Assembly: GCA_011800155.1 (NCBI GenBank)
Contig: CM022378.1
Location: 1,612,001-1,676,000 of the forward strand
From: Flammulina velutipes
Taxonomy: Eukaryota; Basidiomycota; Agaricomycetes; Agaricales; Physalacriaceae
Direction of reading: 5' to 3'
DNA length: 64,000 bases
Of the stretch, positions 1 to 11,761 are shown piece after piece (positions within the stretch are counted from its first letter, which is position 1; each line of letters begins with the position of its first letter). A program made the translations under genes and the position numbers. The notes under the pieces were generated by a model, which saw only the letters and a program-made list of their open reading frames with translations, ran no database searches and was not told the DNA's origin.

Positions 1-246
1 GCTGTGTCTGAACAGCGCGGAATGTCCCGAGCTTTAAGACCACGTGTATCACCCTGTGGATTAAGTGCAACGAGGCCGAAAGTAGATGCCGTGCTGTGCC
101 GCTTTGATGGGATTACCACATAAGTCACCCTATGGCTACAGCTAGGGAAATTAAAAGTCTACACTCCAGCTACAGCCCCGGGAAACTGCCTGCATATTAC
201 TGCTAGGGCTCCTGTTCAGAACATTCCTCACCACAACCTCCTTGAA

Positions 247-3200
247 ATGTTCTTGTCTCCATATCAGGATGCCAACTTCTGGAATCATCAACTTGGAGGC
301 TTTGAGGAACGTTACTATCCTAATCCTAATGATCTTACCTACTCGGAGCGCATACTGGGCGAGATCTATACCTCACCCCGCTACCTAAACACAATGGAGG
401 ACTCAATCAAGGCGCGCTGGACCCTCACCATGTACGAGAAGCAAAAGACTCAGGTTTTAGATCCAGATGACACACTGGAAATTGTCGTGATCCCTGCAAT
501 TCTCTACAGTGACTCCACCCTTTTGGCCAATTTCGGAGATGCCACACTATGGCCCGCATATTCGACGAATGGTCTCCTATCTGAATATATACGCCTTGTT
601 CCCAACAGTTTTTCGGTAAAACACTACTGTTACATTCCCCAGGTGATTATCTTACTCCTGGTGAAGCTTGACGTGCTAATTTTTGGTTTCAAAGCTTCCC
701 GTCGCTGATGTCTTCGCAGCGTACGAGAAAGAATTTGGTCGTCCTCCCCGCGATGATGAGCTAAAGTTCTTGCGTCGCGAGTTATTCCAGGCAATCTACG
801 GCCTTTTACTGGAAGATAAAGATCTCGAGGTCGCGTACAAGGATGGAGTGTTGCGGAAGTGCGCTGATGGTATCAGAAGACGTTTCTTCATTCAGTTCTT
901 TGGAGTAAGCGCAGACTACATGGAAAAGTGAGTGACTTGAATCTTCTGTTGCTATACTAATATCCCCCAGGGTACTCTATGGCTGTATTCGCCAACTGGG
1001 ATTGTGTGCTTGTCCTCTGTGCCTTATCAAGAAGGAGGATTTTCATGACATGGGCACAATCAACGATATGAAGAAACAAGAGAAGATGAAGAGGCAGGAC
1101 GATCATCCACGAAGATCTCGCACTGAAAGTGCACGTTCTTGGATATTCAGTCGTGGAAAAGGTCCGGATAGCAAAGGGGTAGATAACATCTTGAAAGTAA
1201 AGTCTGAAACACCAATTTGTGTACGTTTTGCTTATTTTTCTAATGTTTCCCTCTCTAATATTTCCTATAGAACGCCTTTTCCAATTTCTATCAAAAGATA
1301 CAAGACCAGGACAACGACGTCAACTTCTATCAACTTCTTTTGACTGATATCCTGCACGAGTGGGACATTGGCGTCTTCAAGACACTTTTCATTCACATCC
1401 TGCGCCTGCTTGTTCACGTCGGAAAATGGGCTGTGGACGAATTCAATCGCCGATTTCGGGAGGTCTTGCCGTTTGGTCGAGATGGCATTCGTCGCTTCCG
1501 AAAGAATGTATCAGACATGAAACAATTCGCTGCTCGTGATTATGAGGACATTGCCCAGGTGTGTATTATCGTTGTATGCTGTGGCCTTCTTCCTTAACCC
1601 TACTTCTCTTGTAGTGTATCATATCATGTATTGATGGGCTTCTCCCAGATGCCACTGAGAACCGTATCATCATGGACCTTCTGTTTGTTATCTCATGCTG
1701 GGACCGACTCGCAAAACTCCGAATCCACACTGAATCCACTCTCTACGTGTTCGAAAAAGTCACTTCCAACGTCAGCAAACACATGTACCGGTTCCTTGAG
1801 CATGTCTGTACAAATCACGATACAGAGTTGTTAGAGAAGGAGACCGAGGCTCGTAGCCGACGCGCTTTGAAGATGAAAAGGAAGAAACCCCATGACACTC
1901 ATTCTGAGTCCTCCAACAAGGCGCAATTTCATTTAGATTTCTACAAATACCACGCGATGGGACATGTCCCTGCCATGATACGAGAATCTGGCACAATGAC
2001 ACTGGGGGAAGTTAAGCATATTTTGACCTTAAAAAGTACTGAAAATATGTAAAATATTTTGGCCATCTTTTCGTGTGTCGAAATTGTGTAGAAATACACT
2101 AAAAGCCTAGAGATTTGTAAGAAATATGCTAAATTAAGGATATTTCTTGCATTCTATTTGACTTTTCTGGGTGAAAGTATGCTTAAAAAACTTTACATAC
2201 TTTTACGATATTCTAGGGTCAAAATATATTGTATTTCTCCCAGTGTGAGTAACTATAGTACAGGATTGGTGAGTTATTAAGCCTGTTTCTGTCCTGGTCT
2301 AACTCTTGTTAGTTCGAATGGGAGCATAGTCGAGTAAAAAGCACGTTCAAGATACGCACCAACAAACGCGGATACACGTGGCAAATTGTCAAGTGGGAGA
2401 AAAGAAAGAAGCGAATGTGTCTGATCATGAATCGTGGAGCTACAGATGCGACATTCCCTATCAAGAAAGCTGGACACTTGGCCACCATCTCTAGTAGTGC
2501 GCGCTACCAGATCGGAATCAAAGGCTGTGAACGAATCCCGGAGTCGATGTTCTACAACCAGCATGTGAATGATCCTGCTGTTGACGCTGCAGTGCGTATC
2601 TGACATGGTATATTTCATACACTACTGACGATGATTCAGACTTTCCATGCTGGTATGATGACTGCTGTTCTTAGTCGCCTCGGAGTCACGCCTCTCGATG
2701 GAAGTCGTTACTCGCGAAAGCAGCTTTATAATGTCGAGTTGAAAAACGGCCTCAACTTCCATAAAATTATGCGAGTTATCTACACGTCGTATGATCGGAG
2801 ACGCATGGTGGATATAGTCAGACCGGACAGCCGACCTAATGTTATCCTATATTCTCGAGACCCAAACTCCAAACATCCTTTCCTCTACGCTCAGGTCATC
2901 AAGATCATCCATGTGGAAGCACAAGTGTCTGGTTCAAACGCACCTTTCCAACGAGTCGATTTGTTGTGGGTACGCTGGTACCTCCATAACTCTGGATTGA
3001 ATCGTCCAATCAGTGGTTTCTCCAAGTGACGCCTTCACAAGGTCTACTTCCCTGCGTTGTCGACTCAGAACGCGTTCGGATTCATCGATCCAAACTCTGT
3101 CCTGCGCGGGATCCACATCATTCCCGATTTCAATTCAGGTCGAAAGGACGTGGATTACGTTGGGCAGACCATTGGAAAGTCTCAGTTCTCGGACTATAGG

Positions 3201-3645
3201 TCTTTCAACGTAAACCAGTTCGTTATTCTTGCCGTGTATCCAAATTCTTCCCTGACAAGTTGATAGGTTTGCCGACAATGATCTGATTATGCTGTTTACT
3301 GGCCTTGGCGTTGGACATCGTTCGGCATATTCTATTACTCAGACATTCCGTGACGACCTGGTCGCAACTTACGGGCAGCCTGAAGTGAAAGAGGACATAG
3401 AAGCGCCAGAAGAGGAAGCCTCAGATCAAGACGAGATGGGAGAAGGGCCTGGGGTTGAGGTTGTGGAGGACCACGATGTAGAGGACAACGAGAATGACGA
3501 TGGTGATGATGGCGATGATGGCGACGATGGCTGGTTTACTGATGTTTTGGAACTCGACTGGGATTCTGGTAATAATAGTGATATTTCTGTTCCGGACTCT
3601 GTTCCGGACTCTGATGAGGAGGTCCATCAGAGTGATTTAGAGTAA
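247..3645 (+). pseudogene. Plavaka-type (CACTA-related) DNA transposase, decayed
   Basis: Eight exons can be joined with closed phase: 247-642, 695-927, 971-1220, 1271-1558, 1615-1999 continuing at 2249-2268 once a MITE is removed, 2313-2591, 2640-3217 and 3267-3645. The product reads like the Plavaka transposases of Agaricomycetes: a 'YSDSTLLANFGDATLWPAY' block, an 'STGLFEWEHSRVK' block with the E-H pair, an 'HPFLYAQVIKI...VDLLWVRWY' block, and near the end 'ADNDLIMLFTGLGVGH'. The C-terminus is an Asp/Glu-rich tail (about 3380-3640). Two lesions are visible: the MITE at 2000-2245, and one in-frame TGA at 3027-3029 where a Trp (TGG) is plausible. The usual N-terminal region, often with a zinc finger, is not found upstream, so the first ATG at 247 is probably not the original start. 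No convincing CACTA terminal inverted repeats were seen for this element. Family assignment is by recognition of conserved blocks and was not searched. Confidence 0.8.
2000..2245. mobile_element. 246-bp CACTG-type MITE (non-autonomous CACTA-like)
   Basis: An AT-rich insert begins CACTGGGGGAAG and ends with the inverted counterpart CTCCCAGTG. The two ends align as imperfect terminal inverted repeats for about 30 bp, including the shared block ATATTTTGACC. It is flanked by a 3-bp direct repeat TGA (1997-1999 and 2246-2248). CACTG termini with a 3-bp target duplication are the signature of the CACTA superfamily. It has no coding capacity. Removing it with one TGA copy restores the transposase reading frame exactly. 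Confidence 0.85.
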
Positions 3646-3663
3646 ATAGACAATGCATACTCA

Positions 3664-3880
3664 TTTTATCACTTTGTACTAGTGTGAATGTGGCTTGATA
3701 CTTGTTCACACCTTTGCACACCCTCAGTGTATGAATGTACAGGTATGCACAACTATGCACAGGTCCTTGGGGTTATTCACAGGTATGCACAGGTCCTTAT
3801 GGTTATGCACATATATTCATATCTATTTACAGGTACTTGCAACGTTTGCACATCTATTTACTCGTCCCACACCCATATCC
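3664..3880. repeat. Degenerate short-period repeat rich in GCACA/TGCACAGGT
   Basis: The stretch just downstream of the transposase stop repeats variants of 'TATGCACAGGTCCTT' and 'TTATTCACAGG' with a period of roughly 26-30 bp, decaying on both sides. It separates the Plavaka remnant from the point where the truncated cyclin gene resumes. It may be the sub-terminal repeat region of the element, but no clear terminal inverted repeat was found. Confidence 0.5.
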
Positions 3881-3900
3881 GGCTCCGAGGTTTTTTGTGA

Positions 3901-5589
3901 TGGACGCAGGAAGGGCATGGGGCCAGTGAACTTCAAGTTCCATTCTAATAAGTTGAGAGCATGTTTCTCGGCCTTGGCCAACTCCGAGACTTTGTACTGG
4001 CCCTCAGCGAGCTGGACAAGATCCTTAGCTCTGGGCAAGATACTTTCCTCGAATTTCGTTGCGATGAAGAAGCATGTGAGACCAAGGAGCTGCAGTTTCG
4101 ACAAGGATACGTTCGGACATGTTGAGAGAAGGCGATCAACGAGGTTGACGGAGAGAAACCACGTTTCGGGCAGACAGCAGTGTATGGAATGGACCTGCAG
4201 CATCCAGTCAAGCAGGACCACACGCTTCCTCCAGTCGATATCCTTGTGATGTTCGACATAGTTGGGATTCGGTAAGGTGTTATTCTATACACTGATGAGG
4301 GCGCGAACGACACATCGAAAAGGTGTTTCACATACTTCAATCTCCCTGAGGTACTGATATATCTCTACAGCGTACTCTGCGACCATGAAAGGATCATCCG
4401 CATCATCTCCGTCAAGGTCTTCCCAGTCTTGCTCCTCTTGTACTACACTGTCTAGCTCGGCGGTGACAGTATCTGTTTCAGGTTGTGACTGCGCGAAAGA
4501 ACTGATTTGACCGGAAGAAAGAGGGCCATCATAGGGAGTCGCAGGGCGTTTGTTGAGAGCGCACACAGGCTCTTCGCGGTCAGCGACAGAGGTGGTGCAC
4601 GCGATAGATGTTATAGTGAGGACCAATTCGTTGACGGAGGGCTGGTCTCGAATGTCGGAAGGTTCCCCGGTTCCGGAAACGATGAACTTGCGACGGGTGC
4701 CAATCATCTTGATGAAGACCGCAGCACTATGGGCAATCCTGCCACCAGAGGTCGTCTGCAGCTGCGAAACTTTGTCCGAAAGGCATCCCGAGTGTTGTAG
4801 GAAGATGTGTTGGGTCAGATTCAAGGTGACTTGATAAAGCATCACGAATGCAGCGACGCGTCCCGTTTCCTTGAAAGCCGGGAAGACTTGCATTGGTGTA
4901 CAGCAGGTGCGTTGGGAAGCTGACAGGCGGGTCTTTCGCATGCGAACGATGATTGCTGACGCGAATGAGATTCGAACTGGCCATGTCATATGCTGGATTA
5001 CTTCAGGGGCAGGGTTTGGTGGGCATGTAGGGAAGACTCGAATGAAGAAATCGATGATTTCTGCATATAGAAGGAATGGGGGCATCACCACTAATTCCTC
5101 AGGATCCTCGAAATTGCAACGGCCTGGTTGTAGGATGAGAATGCGCAGACAAAGGTTTCTGTAGGGCTCACCAATGATTTTGAGTTGGTTGGTTGAGATA
5201 CGGATGCCAAATTGTGGTTGAAATGACGCGTGAAGGTGACTTTGACCCGACGGGCGAGCTTTCTGGCCATTTCCATGTCCATAGTGCGCCAACAGTGAGG
5301 TAGTGGGTACACGGGATGGAGGAGGCGAATGCGGCGTTCGTTGATCGTTGTCCTCGACATGCGTAGAGGTGCTCCGATTACAAATGGGTGACCGACTTGC
5401 AGCGCATAACAGTTTGTTTCGAGATTGGGAGGGTCCAGCAGACAATGGCATCCTTGCTACTGCTGTGGTAGGAAGAGAGACGCGTTGTAAAGTTCGCGCT
5501 TCGGAACCACTAAGAATTGTGTGGTCAGATCTATAAATGGGAATATTGTCCGGAAGACGCACTCGAGCCGTTGCAAGTAGAAAAAGCAT
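3901..5589 (-). pseudogene. B-type (mitotic) cyclin gene, truncated inside the cyclin N domain
   Basis: Two exons are supported: one ending at 4336 and one from 4284 down to about 3903 (intron 4285-4335). The junction gives 'YQYLREIENNTLPNP' followed by the cyclin box: 'RKRVVLLDWMLQVHS', 'LPETWFLSVNLVDRLLS', 'LLGLTCFFIATKFEE' and 'AEKHALNLLEWNLKF'. This is the B-cyclin CDK-binding fold. Similarity stops after 'GPMPFLR' (about 3903), so the rest of the N domain and the whole C-terminal cyclin fold are missing. The break lies next to the Plavaka remnant. The upstream 400-odd codons of the same open frame (to about 5589) are uninterrupted but unlike a known cyclin N-terminus, and their status is uncertain. 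If transcribed it would be a non-functional or very divergent cyclin. Confidence 0.7.
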
Positions 5590-5595
5590 CTTCAC

Positions 5596-6744
5596 CCAGC
5601 CATCTAAGACTACTGACAGTCAGAATCATGCATTGGGTGGAATAAACGGACGCACTGGATGATTTTCATCTTTCTTTCTTTCTCAACCACTGATACTGGC
5701 AGCTACCACATCCATTCTTGTCGGTCCCGTAGACGACTTATTGCAACCAGTTAATAGAGCGGATGAACAAGCGAGCAACGAACGCACCATCACTCTTCCT
5801 CGCCACATGCAGTCTCTAGTGCACGTCTCCTGATCTGATGATATTGCATCCAACTTGAAGCTTCGCGCTCAGAAAATGTCCATGATTTTGATGTATATCT
5901 CGTCGTTTTCGTTATCTCAACGCTTGACAGGTCGGTCGAATGGTGCGGCCTTCTCTGGTTCTCTTTGTCTGTGAGCGTAGTAGGGGACTCCATTCGACAG
6001 TTGGTGTATCATTCTCTACACCAATTTTTATCTACGCCTAAGGTTCTATGTCAGCCCGCGCGTTGTATAGGCCATTATAATACTCAACGCACCTTCAAAC
6101 AAACCCTCCCGTAGAAATCTCGAGCGACTCGGACTAGCTATTCAGTATTCCTTTGTGGTTATCCTTCACAACAGATCCAGTTGTCTACGAGCGATGTGAT
6201 CAAGCGAAATAACGGCCTTCCTTCGTTGCGCATCGTCGTAATGAAAGTAAGAAGCAAGGTGAGGGTCCGGAAATTTCCCACGCTAAATGCCGTTGCGTGC
6301 TTGGAAGTTATTTATTGGTGAATAGGACACGAAACAAACAGGAGGAAGACACTTGTGCTAGACCTGAAACCAGTACCATTCAAAATCCTTGATCATAGTC
6401 GTTACTGTAATCTATGTCTGAATTGTGGAATAGGTGTCCATCCAGGATCCCGCCGACGTCAGTCGGGTGTCGTAGAGATTTTTCCTGTGTGCTCTGATGA
6501 TATTGTTATAATGGTCCTCTATCCCCGAACAATCAGGGTGCAAGCGGGCGCAGACGTGTGGGTCATCTCCTTCGATTGACGGCAGAGGTCTAAGTACTCT
6601 GTCACAAGGAAGTAGTCCTCCAAGATTGCCTATGTAATACCAGATCCGTGTGAGATTTGGCAAGGGAGAGGGAGAGGAGTAGAGAACGCCACAGAGGGTT
6701 CGAGAATTAAGTCGTTCATTGTGAGATCGCCGAAGTGGAGGCCT
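5596..6744. other. Non-coding stretch
   Basis: No gene can be supported here. It includes a pyrimidine-rich run (TTTCTTTCTTTCTC near 5668) and, at the right, unrecognisable sequence between the cyclin and the DUF6535 fragment. Confidence 0.4.
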
Positions 6745-6962
6745 CACCATCTCATCATTGTACACCTCACAATCGTCCGGGTTGGCTCGCCACAGACGAG
6801 CATTCGGGCCTAGTTCCTCATAGATAGGGTCCTTGGTGTGCGTTTCCTCAAAGTCGAAGCTTCCTGTTTGTGAGGTAAGCATGTCAGTGACATATCTCGG
6901 CTTCCGTCAAAGCTCACCAATGAATCTGGGTTTGTTAGGTGGGATAGGAAGGCTAAATGGTG
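6745..6962 (-). pseudogene. 5' fragment of a DUF6535 gene
   Basis: The reverse strand encodes 'LPIPPNKPRFIG' (about 6920-6962), an intron starting GTGAGC and ending CAAACAG, then 'SFDFEETHTKDPIYEELG', 'NARLWRANPDDCEVYNDEMV'. This matches the N-terminal junction and first conserved block of the complete DUF6535 gene at 33105-36423 ('FDFEDKYPEDPIYEELGPNA'). Homology stops right after 'EMV', so the membrane-domain remainder is absent. It is a truncated duplicate lying just 3' of an HNH-domain gene. Confidence 0.75.
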
Positions 6963-6986
6963 TTCATTTCGGGACGTGAGGTTGTC

Positions 6987-8416
6987 TTAGATTATCCGGC
7001 ACCTGCCTACATAGCTTGTAAGCATATAATAAAAGAGAAGGAACTGGGAACCCACCGTCTGATGTACCCAATCAGCTACACGCTGGTGTGATGCTGAAAC
7101 ATCTTCAACGACCCTCGGCCTCGAATGTTTCCACATCATAGTGAGCAGGTCGAGGTTATAGTTAGGCGACGAGGAGTCCTGGTGTGTGGTGTCGCCTTGC
7201 TGTCCGTTACCATTACCTTCCTTTTTCACACCGTTGCCCTTGGCAGAGTAGACCTCCTTCATCGCCTCTTCGAGCACACTCTTGGCGGCCCCATCTTTCA
7301 ACCAGTTTTGCAACGCAGAGTACCCGTACCAAAAGTGCCAGATGACGAAGGTGGGCCAGTTTGTCAAGTCCTGTGGTAATCGAAGGAACTTATTGTTCCA
7401 CGCGCGTCGATCTTGGTACCCTCTTAGAGTATAACTTCGGTAGAAGTCTGGGTCCGTTATTTGCCATTGGACGTTTGGAAGTTTTGGATCAGGTGCCGAT
7501 TCCTCTAGTGGGTTGACCCAGATGTCGTCGAGAGAGAGAACAGCATTGGGGACCTGGGACAGGAATTGTAGTCAACGGCGGTGACTTGCATTGTATTCAC
7601 TCACGACAAGAAAGGCAAACTGCCCTGTCTCCATACCTGTATGCAATGACTTTTCGAAGAAGATCATGTTCCGGGGATCGTCAATAGTCTTGATAACTGA
7701 GTCTTCTCCTGTAGTCTCGCCCCATTGGTCGGTCGGTCGACGAGTGGTGAAAACAGATTCCATGTACTACGGAGAAATGAGTAGCGGAGAGGCAAGAAGG
7801 GCAAGACATACCTCGTCTCCTTTAGAGTGTGGCAAGATATGCATAGCTTCGCATAAGGCAGATGTAAGCGAAGATTCAGAAGAAGCCTGCGGAGGCAGAG
7901 GAATGTCGATAGGCGCGGTGGGTATGTTGACGAGGACACAGCGATAGCCGTCTCGCTCAGAGATTTGGTCTCTGATATTACTCACTCGCGCATTGTCTTC
8001 TGAGTGGATTGATGTTCGGTCATCCCCGCCTCTGATGTCGCAGAGGGTGAAATCATCACCTTGGACACGGTGAGACACAGTCCAACGCTAGTACAGATCC
8101 ACATACCGACAGTGGAGAATATGTACGTCTCATCTGCAGCCAACTCGAGAACACTCATGTCCGCATCGACCAAGGAAGATCCATCCAAGACGGACAGCTT
8201 GCCCCGCTGGCCATACACTGCCCACGCAATGTAAAGCAGCAATTTCCGGGGATGTTTTGCGTTTTGAAGTAATATAATGTGCGGGATTTCAAGCGCGAAG
8301 TGGCTGCTTTCAACAGATATCCTACCAGGGAGACCGGGCCAAGGAATCTGGAGACGAACGATGGGCAGAGACATGGTGGATCGTAGAGAAGAGGCCCACG
8401 CATCCTGTACCGTCAT
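6987..8416 (-). CDS. HNH-nuclease-domain protein, copy A
   Basis: Exons (reverse strand) 8416-8107, 8059-7812, 7766-7605 and 7553-6987 close in frame to 428 residues. The central part carries the fungal HNH signature: 'RDGYRCVLV' (Cys), 'AMHILPHSKGDEY' (His), then 'DDPRNMIFFEKSLH' (Asn...His). The C-terminal half ('DLTNWPTFVIWHFWYGYSALQNWLKDG') resembles the accessory region of the large Agaricomycete HNH family. These proteins are presumed nucleases; substrate and role are unknown. I chose the ATG at 8416 because it aligns with copy B, although an upstream in-frame ATG exists at 8443. The gene is a direct tandem paralogue of 9243-10694, with the same four-exon structure. Intron 1 differs by 4 bp between copies, which supports it being an intron. 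Confidence 0.75.
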
Positions 8417-9242
8417 TGTGATATGTATGTCATAGTTTCTCACGGTTGTTCTGTTCTGTCCTGCCGTTTCGTGAATTGAATGACATCGTTTGGGGTCTCA
8501 ATGTGTGCCGTAAACTTGGGTCAGCACCTCTATAATACCATTATATCGAATTTTCAGGTCTATTTAGGCAGAGCAGGGTGCATAGCCAATGACTATTCCC
8601 CTTCCGGTCGGCCACTAAGTGGTTGGTAGATTCGCTAGGATACGTTCGTTTACTGCATTCATTTCACACCAGGTTCATACTGATAACGGATATTATTTAG
8701 AGCCATTACTAGTATAGATACCTCTCCCTCAGGAGTGCGCGTTCAATATTCGACGGCCCATACGGGCACGTCCTTAGTATTTTGTATATATAGTATGACC
8801 TGTCCCATTTCAATAACGCAAGTGTAGGCTTTCTGCAATTGATCGAACGCCGCGACGGGAACGTATATCAGGACCTCCACTGCTTCCTAACTCATTCCGA
8901 TTTAGGTTCCTATGCAGATCCCTCCGTTGGTTATCGATATTATCCGGACCCGGATTTTGGTACGCTTCTGAATTTATAGTCATTCTTCGTAAATCGATTA
9001 TATTCATCTATACATATCTCCTCCGACGTTTACATTGCTCGTCTAGGCATCCTTCCGTATCACGTCGTCGTGCGCCACATCGACCAATACATATTTGGGC
9101 GTATTTCCAAATCATGTTCGACATGATCCGCTCGTCAGTACTAGAAGGTATATGGTTATTTCTAACACGTCTCTTCGTTGCTTGGTACACTGGCGTTCAT
9201 CTTTCTTGTGCCTTGGGGCCTTGAGCGTCGGTTGAGTTCATT
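8417..9242. other. Intergenic region between the two HNH copies
   Basis: No gene supported. The first bases upstream of both copies share the string TCATAGTTTCTCACGGT, showing that the duplication extends slightly into the 5' flank. The rest is unrecognised and without long open frames. Confidence 0.4.
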
Positions 9243-10694
9243 TTATTCCTCCCGCCTACATACTAGCCTGTGAGCATATAATAAAAGAGAAGGACACTGG
9301 GAACCCACCGTCTGTTGCTGTTGTACCCAATCAGCTACACGCTGGTGTGATGCTGATACATCCTCAACGACCTTCGGCCTCGAATGTTTCCACATCATAC
9401 TGAGCAGTTTGAGATTATAGTTAGGCGACGATGAGCCGTGGTGTGTGGTGTCGCCTTGCTGCCCATTACCATCATTTTCCTTTGTCGCACCGTTTCCCTT
9501 GGCATAGTAGTCCTCCTTCATCGCTTCTTCAAACACGCTCTGGGAGACCCCATCTTTCAACCAGTTGCGCAGCGCAGAGTACCCGTACCAAAAGTGCCAG
9601 ACGACGAAAGTTGGCCAACTTGTCAAGTCTTGTGGTAGTCGAAGGAATTTGTTGTTCCACACGCGTTCATCTTTGTATGCTATCGTGAAAGTATAGCATT
9701 GGTAGAAGAACGGATCCATTATTTGCCATTGGACGTTAGGAAGTTTTGGATCAGGTGCCGACTCTCGATCGTCAACCAAGATGTCGTCGAGAGAGAGAAC
9801 AGCATTGGGGACCTGCGACAGGAATTGTAATCAACTGTGGTGACTTCAATTGTAGTCACTCACAACAAGAAACGCAAACTGCCCTGTCTCCATGCCTCTA
9901 TGTAATGCGTCTTCGAAGAAAATCATGTTCCGGGGATCGTCAATAGTTTCGATGACTGATTCTTCTCCTATGGGTTTTCCCCATTGGTCGGTTGGTTGAC
10001 GAGTGGCGAATACAGACTGTATGTACTATGGAGAAATGAGTATCGCTGACGCAAAGAGGGCAGGACATACCTCGTCTCCTTTAGAATGTGGCAAAATATG
10101 CATAGCTAGGCACAATGCAGCTGAAAGCGTAAAAGGAGGCAGCGGGGGCGTTTGCAGGTCAATGTTGACAGGGATAGGAGAGAGGGTGGGTAGGTTGACG
10201 AGGACACAGCGATGGTCATCTCGCTTAGAGATTTGGTCTCTGATGTCACTCACTCGCGCATTGTCTTCTGAGTGGATTGATGTTCGGTCATCCCCGCCTC
10301 TGATGTCGCAGAGGGTGCAATCCCCACCTTGGGCACGGTAAGTCACACACGTAGCACTAGCAATACAGATCCACATACTGACAGGGATGAATGTGTACGT
10401 CTCATCTGCAGCCAACTCGAGAATAGTCATGTCCTCATCATTCAGGGAAAGTCCATCCAGGAGGGACAACGTGCCCTGCTGGCCATACACTGCCCACGCG
10501 ATGTAAAGCAACATTTTCCGGGGATATTTTGCATTTTGACGTGGTATACCGAGCGGGATTTCAAGTGTGAAGTGACTACTTTCAACAGTTATTCCTCCAG
10601 AAAGACGGGGCCAAGGAATCTGAAGACGAACGATGGGCAGAGACATGGTGGATCGTATCGAAGACTCAAGAGGCCATCTCGCCACTTCCGCCAT
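9243..10694 (-). CDS. HNH-nuclease-domain protein, copy B
   Basis: Exons 10694-10379, 10327-10071, 10025-9864 and 9812-9243 (reverse strand) join to 434 residues. The N-terminal region ('MSLPIVRLQIPWPRL') is followed by 'RDDHRCVLV', 'AMHILPHSKGDEYIQSV' and 'DDPRNMIFFEDALH', the Cys/His/Asn/His pattern of the fungal HNH fold, then a Trp-rich C-terminal region ('SWPTFVVWHFWYGYSALRNW'). It is closely similar to copy A throughout and both appear intact, so this looks like a fairly recent tandem duplication. Function beyond 'putative nuclease' cannot be told from sequence. The start is the first ATG; a second at 'MSLPIV' is possible. Confidence 0.75.
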
Positions 10695-11077
10695 GAGACG
10701 TCATAGTTTCTCACGGTGAAATTAAATAAGATCAATGCGACCAGAACCACCCACCCAATCGTGACGGAATGGAAAGGTCAGTGAAAGATCAGAACAAAAA
10801 TTGTGCCCGGAAGCACCGAACATTATAAAGCCTTGGAGAGGTTGGCTGGATCAGAAGGAACAGTGGCGCAGTTTCTCGATCCGCGTATGTAGACACGTGA
10901 TCGTATCAGGGGCTTCCTTGATTCTTGCTTGGAACCATCATCGTGAAAAGGCGAGAGAGCCTCGATTGGCTGGGCTGTAGTCTCCACTGAACATCCTCAT
11001 TAGCGCCCCATTCAACTCCGGATACAACACTTGCTTCTTGACCTGAGACCAGGATATCAACAAACCAAGTCGACTCA

Positions 11078-11761
11078 ATGAATTCTAATACTGCATTGAC
11101 TCAAGATCCACAGGGAGCTATACCCCGTGGTATGTCCACTATCCCTCCAAAGCAATCTTCTCCTCCTTTACTTGCGAATCACCAACCCCCAGTCGACCGC
11201 CGCCACTCACTCGCGTATAGGGAACGCATGATAGCCAAGCTATTGGATACCTTACGCAACAAGAACGAACTATACTCTACAGTGGAAGAACCTTTGCGCG
11301 AGGACTATCTTGATGCTTGTCGATTGCATGCACTGTAGTGAGTCAGTACCCTATGCTGAGAGTTCGAGACATGCTTCCCTACTAACTGCATAGTGGGCTT
11401 TGTGACGTCGCAGATTCCTGCAACTGCAATCCGTTTCTTTCTATGAAGGCCCGTCTAAACGCCAAATATCACCTCATGAAGGCAAAATCAAAGCTAAAGG
11501 TATGTGAGCCATATGGAACCAATTGCAATGAGATACTATCCATCTGTAGCACGCGAGCGACGTTGAACTCAAGCGCCACGAATTACAAGACAAAGTCCAA
11601 GCCCTTGAGCATCCAGGTAATTGGTTGCAACCCCTTTTCAGCTAAAGAATACTCATCGACGAATAGTACCCAATGAGACTCTGATTGAAGAAGCGAAGAT
11701 GGCGCTGGCGCGTTTTGAAGCTAAACAGAAAGCCAAGCGGGATGCGCGCACGATGAGGTGA
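11078..11761 (+). CDS. Hypothetical small protein, four exons
   Basis: Exons 11078-11337, 11394-11499, 11550-11616 and 11667-11761 close in phase to 175 residues, each intron with GT-AG ends and a CTAAC/CTGAC-like branch region. The N-terminal third is Pro/Ser-rich and probably disordered. The rest is charged and helical ('YRERMIAKLLDTLRNKNELY', then a Lys/Glu/Ala-rich tail 'EEAKMALARFEAKQKAKRDA'). It has no recognisable domain, signal peptide or membrane segment. The clean multi-exon frame is the evidence that it is a gene. Confidence 0.55.

Noticed and set aside
2592..2639. In-frame TGA at 2601-2603 as a nonsense mutation in the Plavaka gene
   Set aside because: It lies inside a good 48-bp intron (GTGCGT...ACTGAC...TTCAG) that keeps phase, so it is not a lesion.
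3664..3880. CRISPR-like array or true minisatellite
   Set aside because: Repeats are degenerate, without spacers or constant unit length; the organism is a fungus.
4337..5589. Whole 436-codon reverse-strand frame as a normal cyclin
   Set aside because: Only the last part and the following exon match cyclins. The long upstream portion has no recognised similarity, so I did not call a complete cyclin gene.
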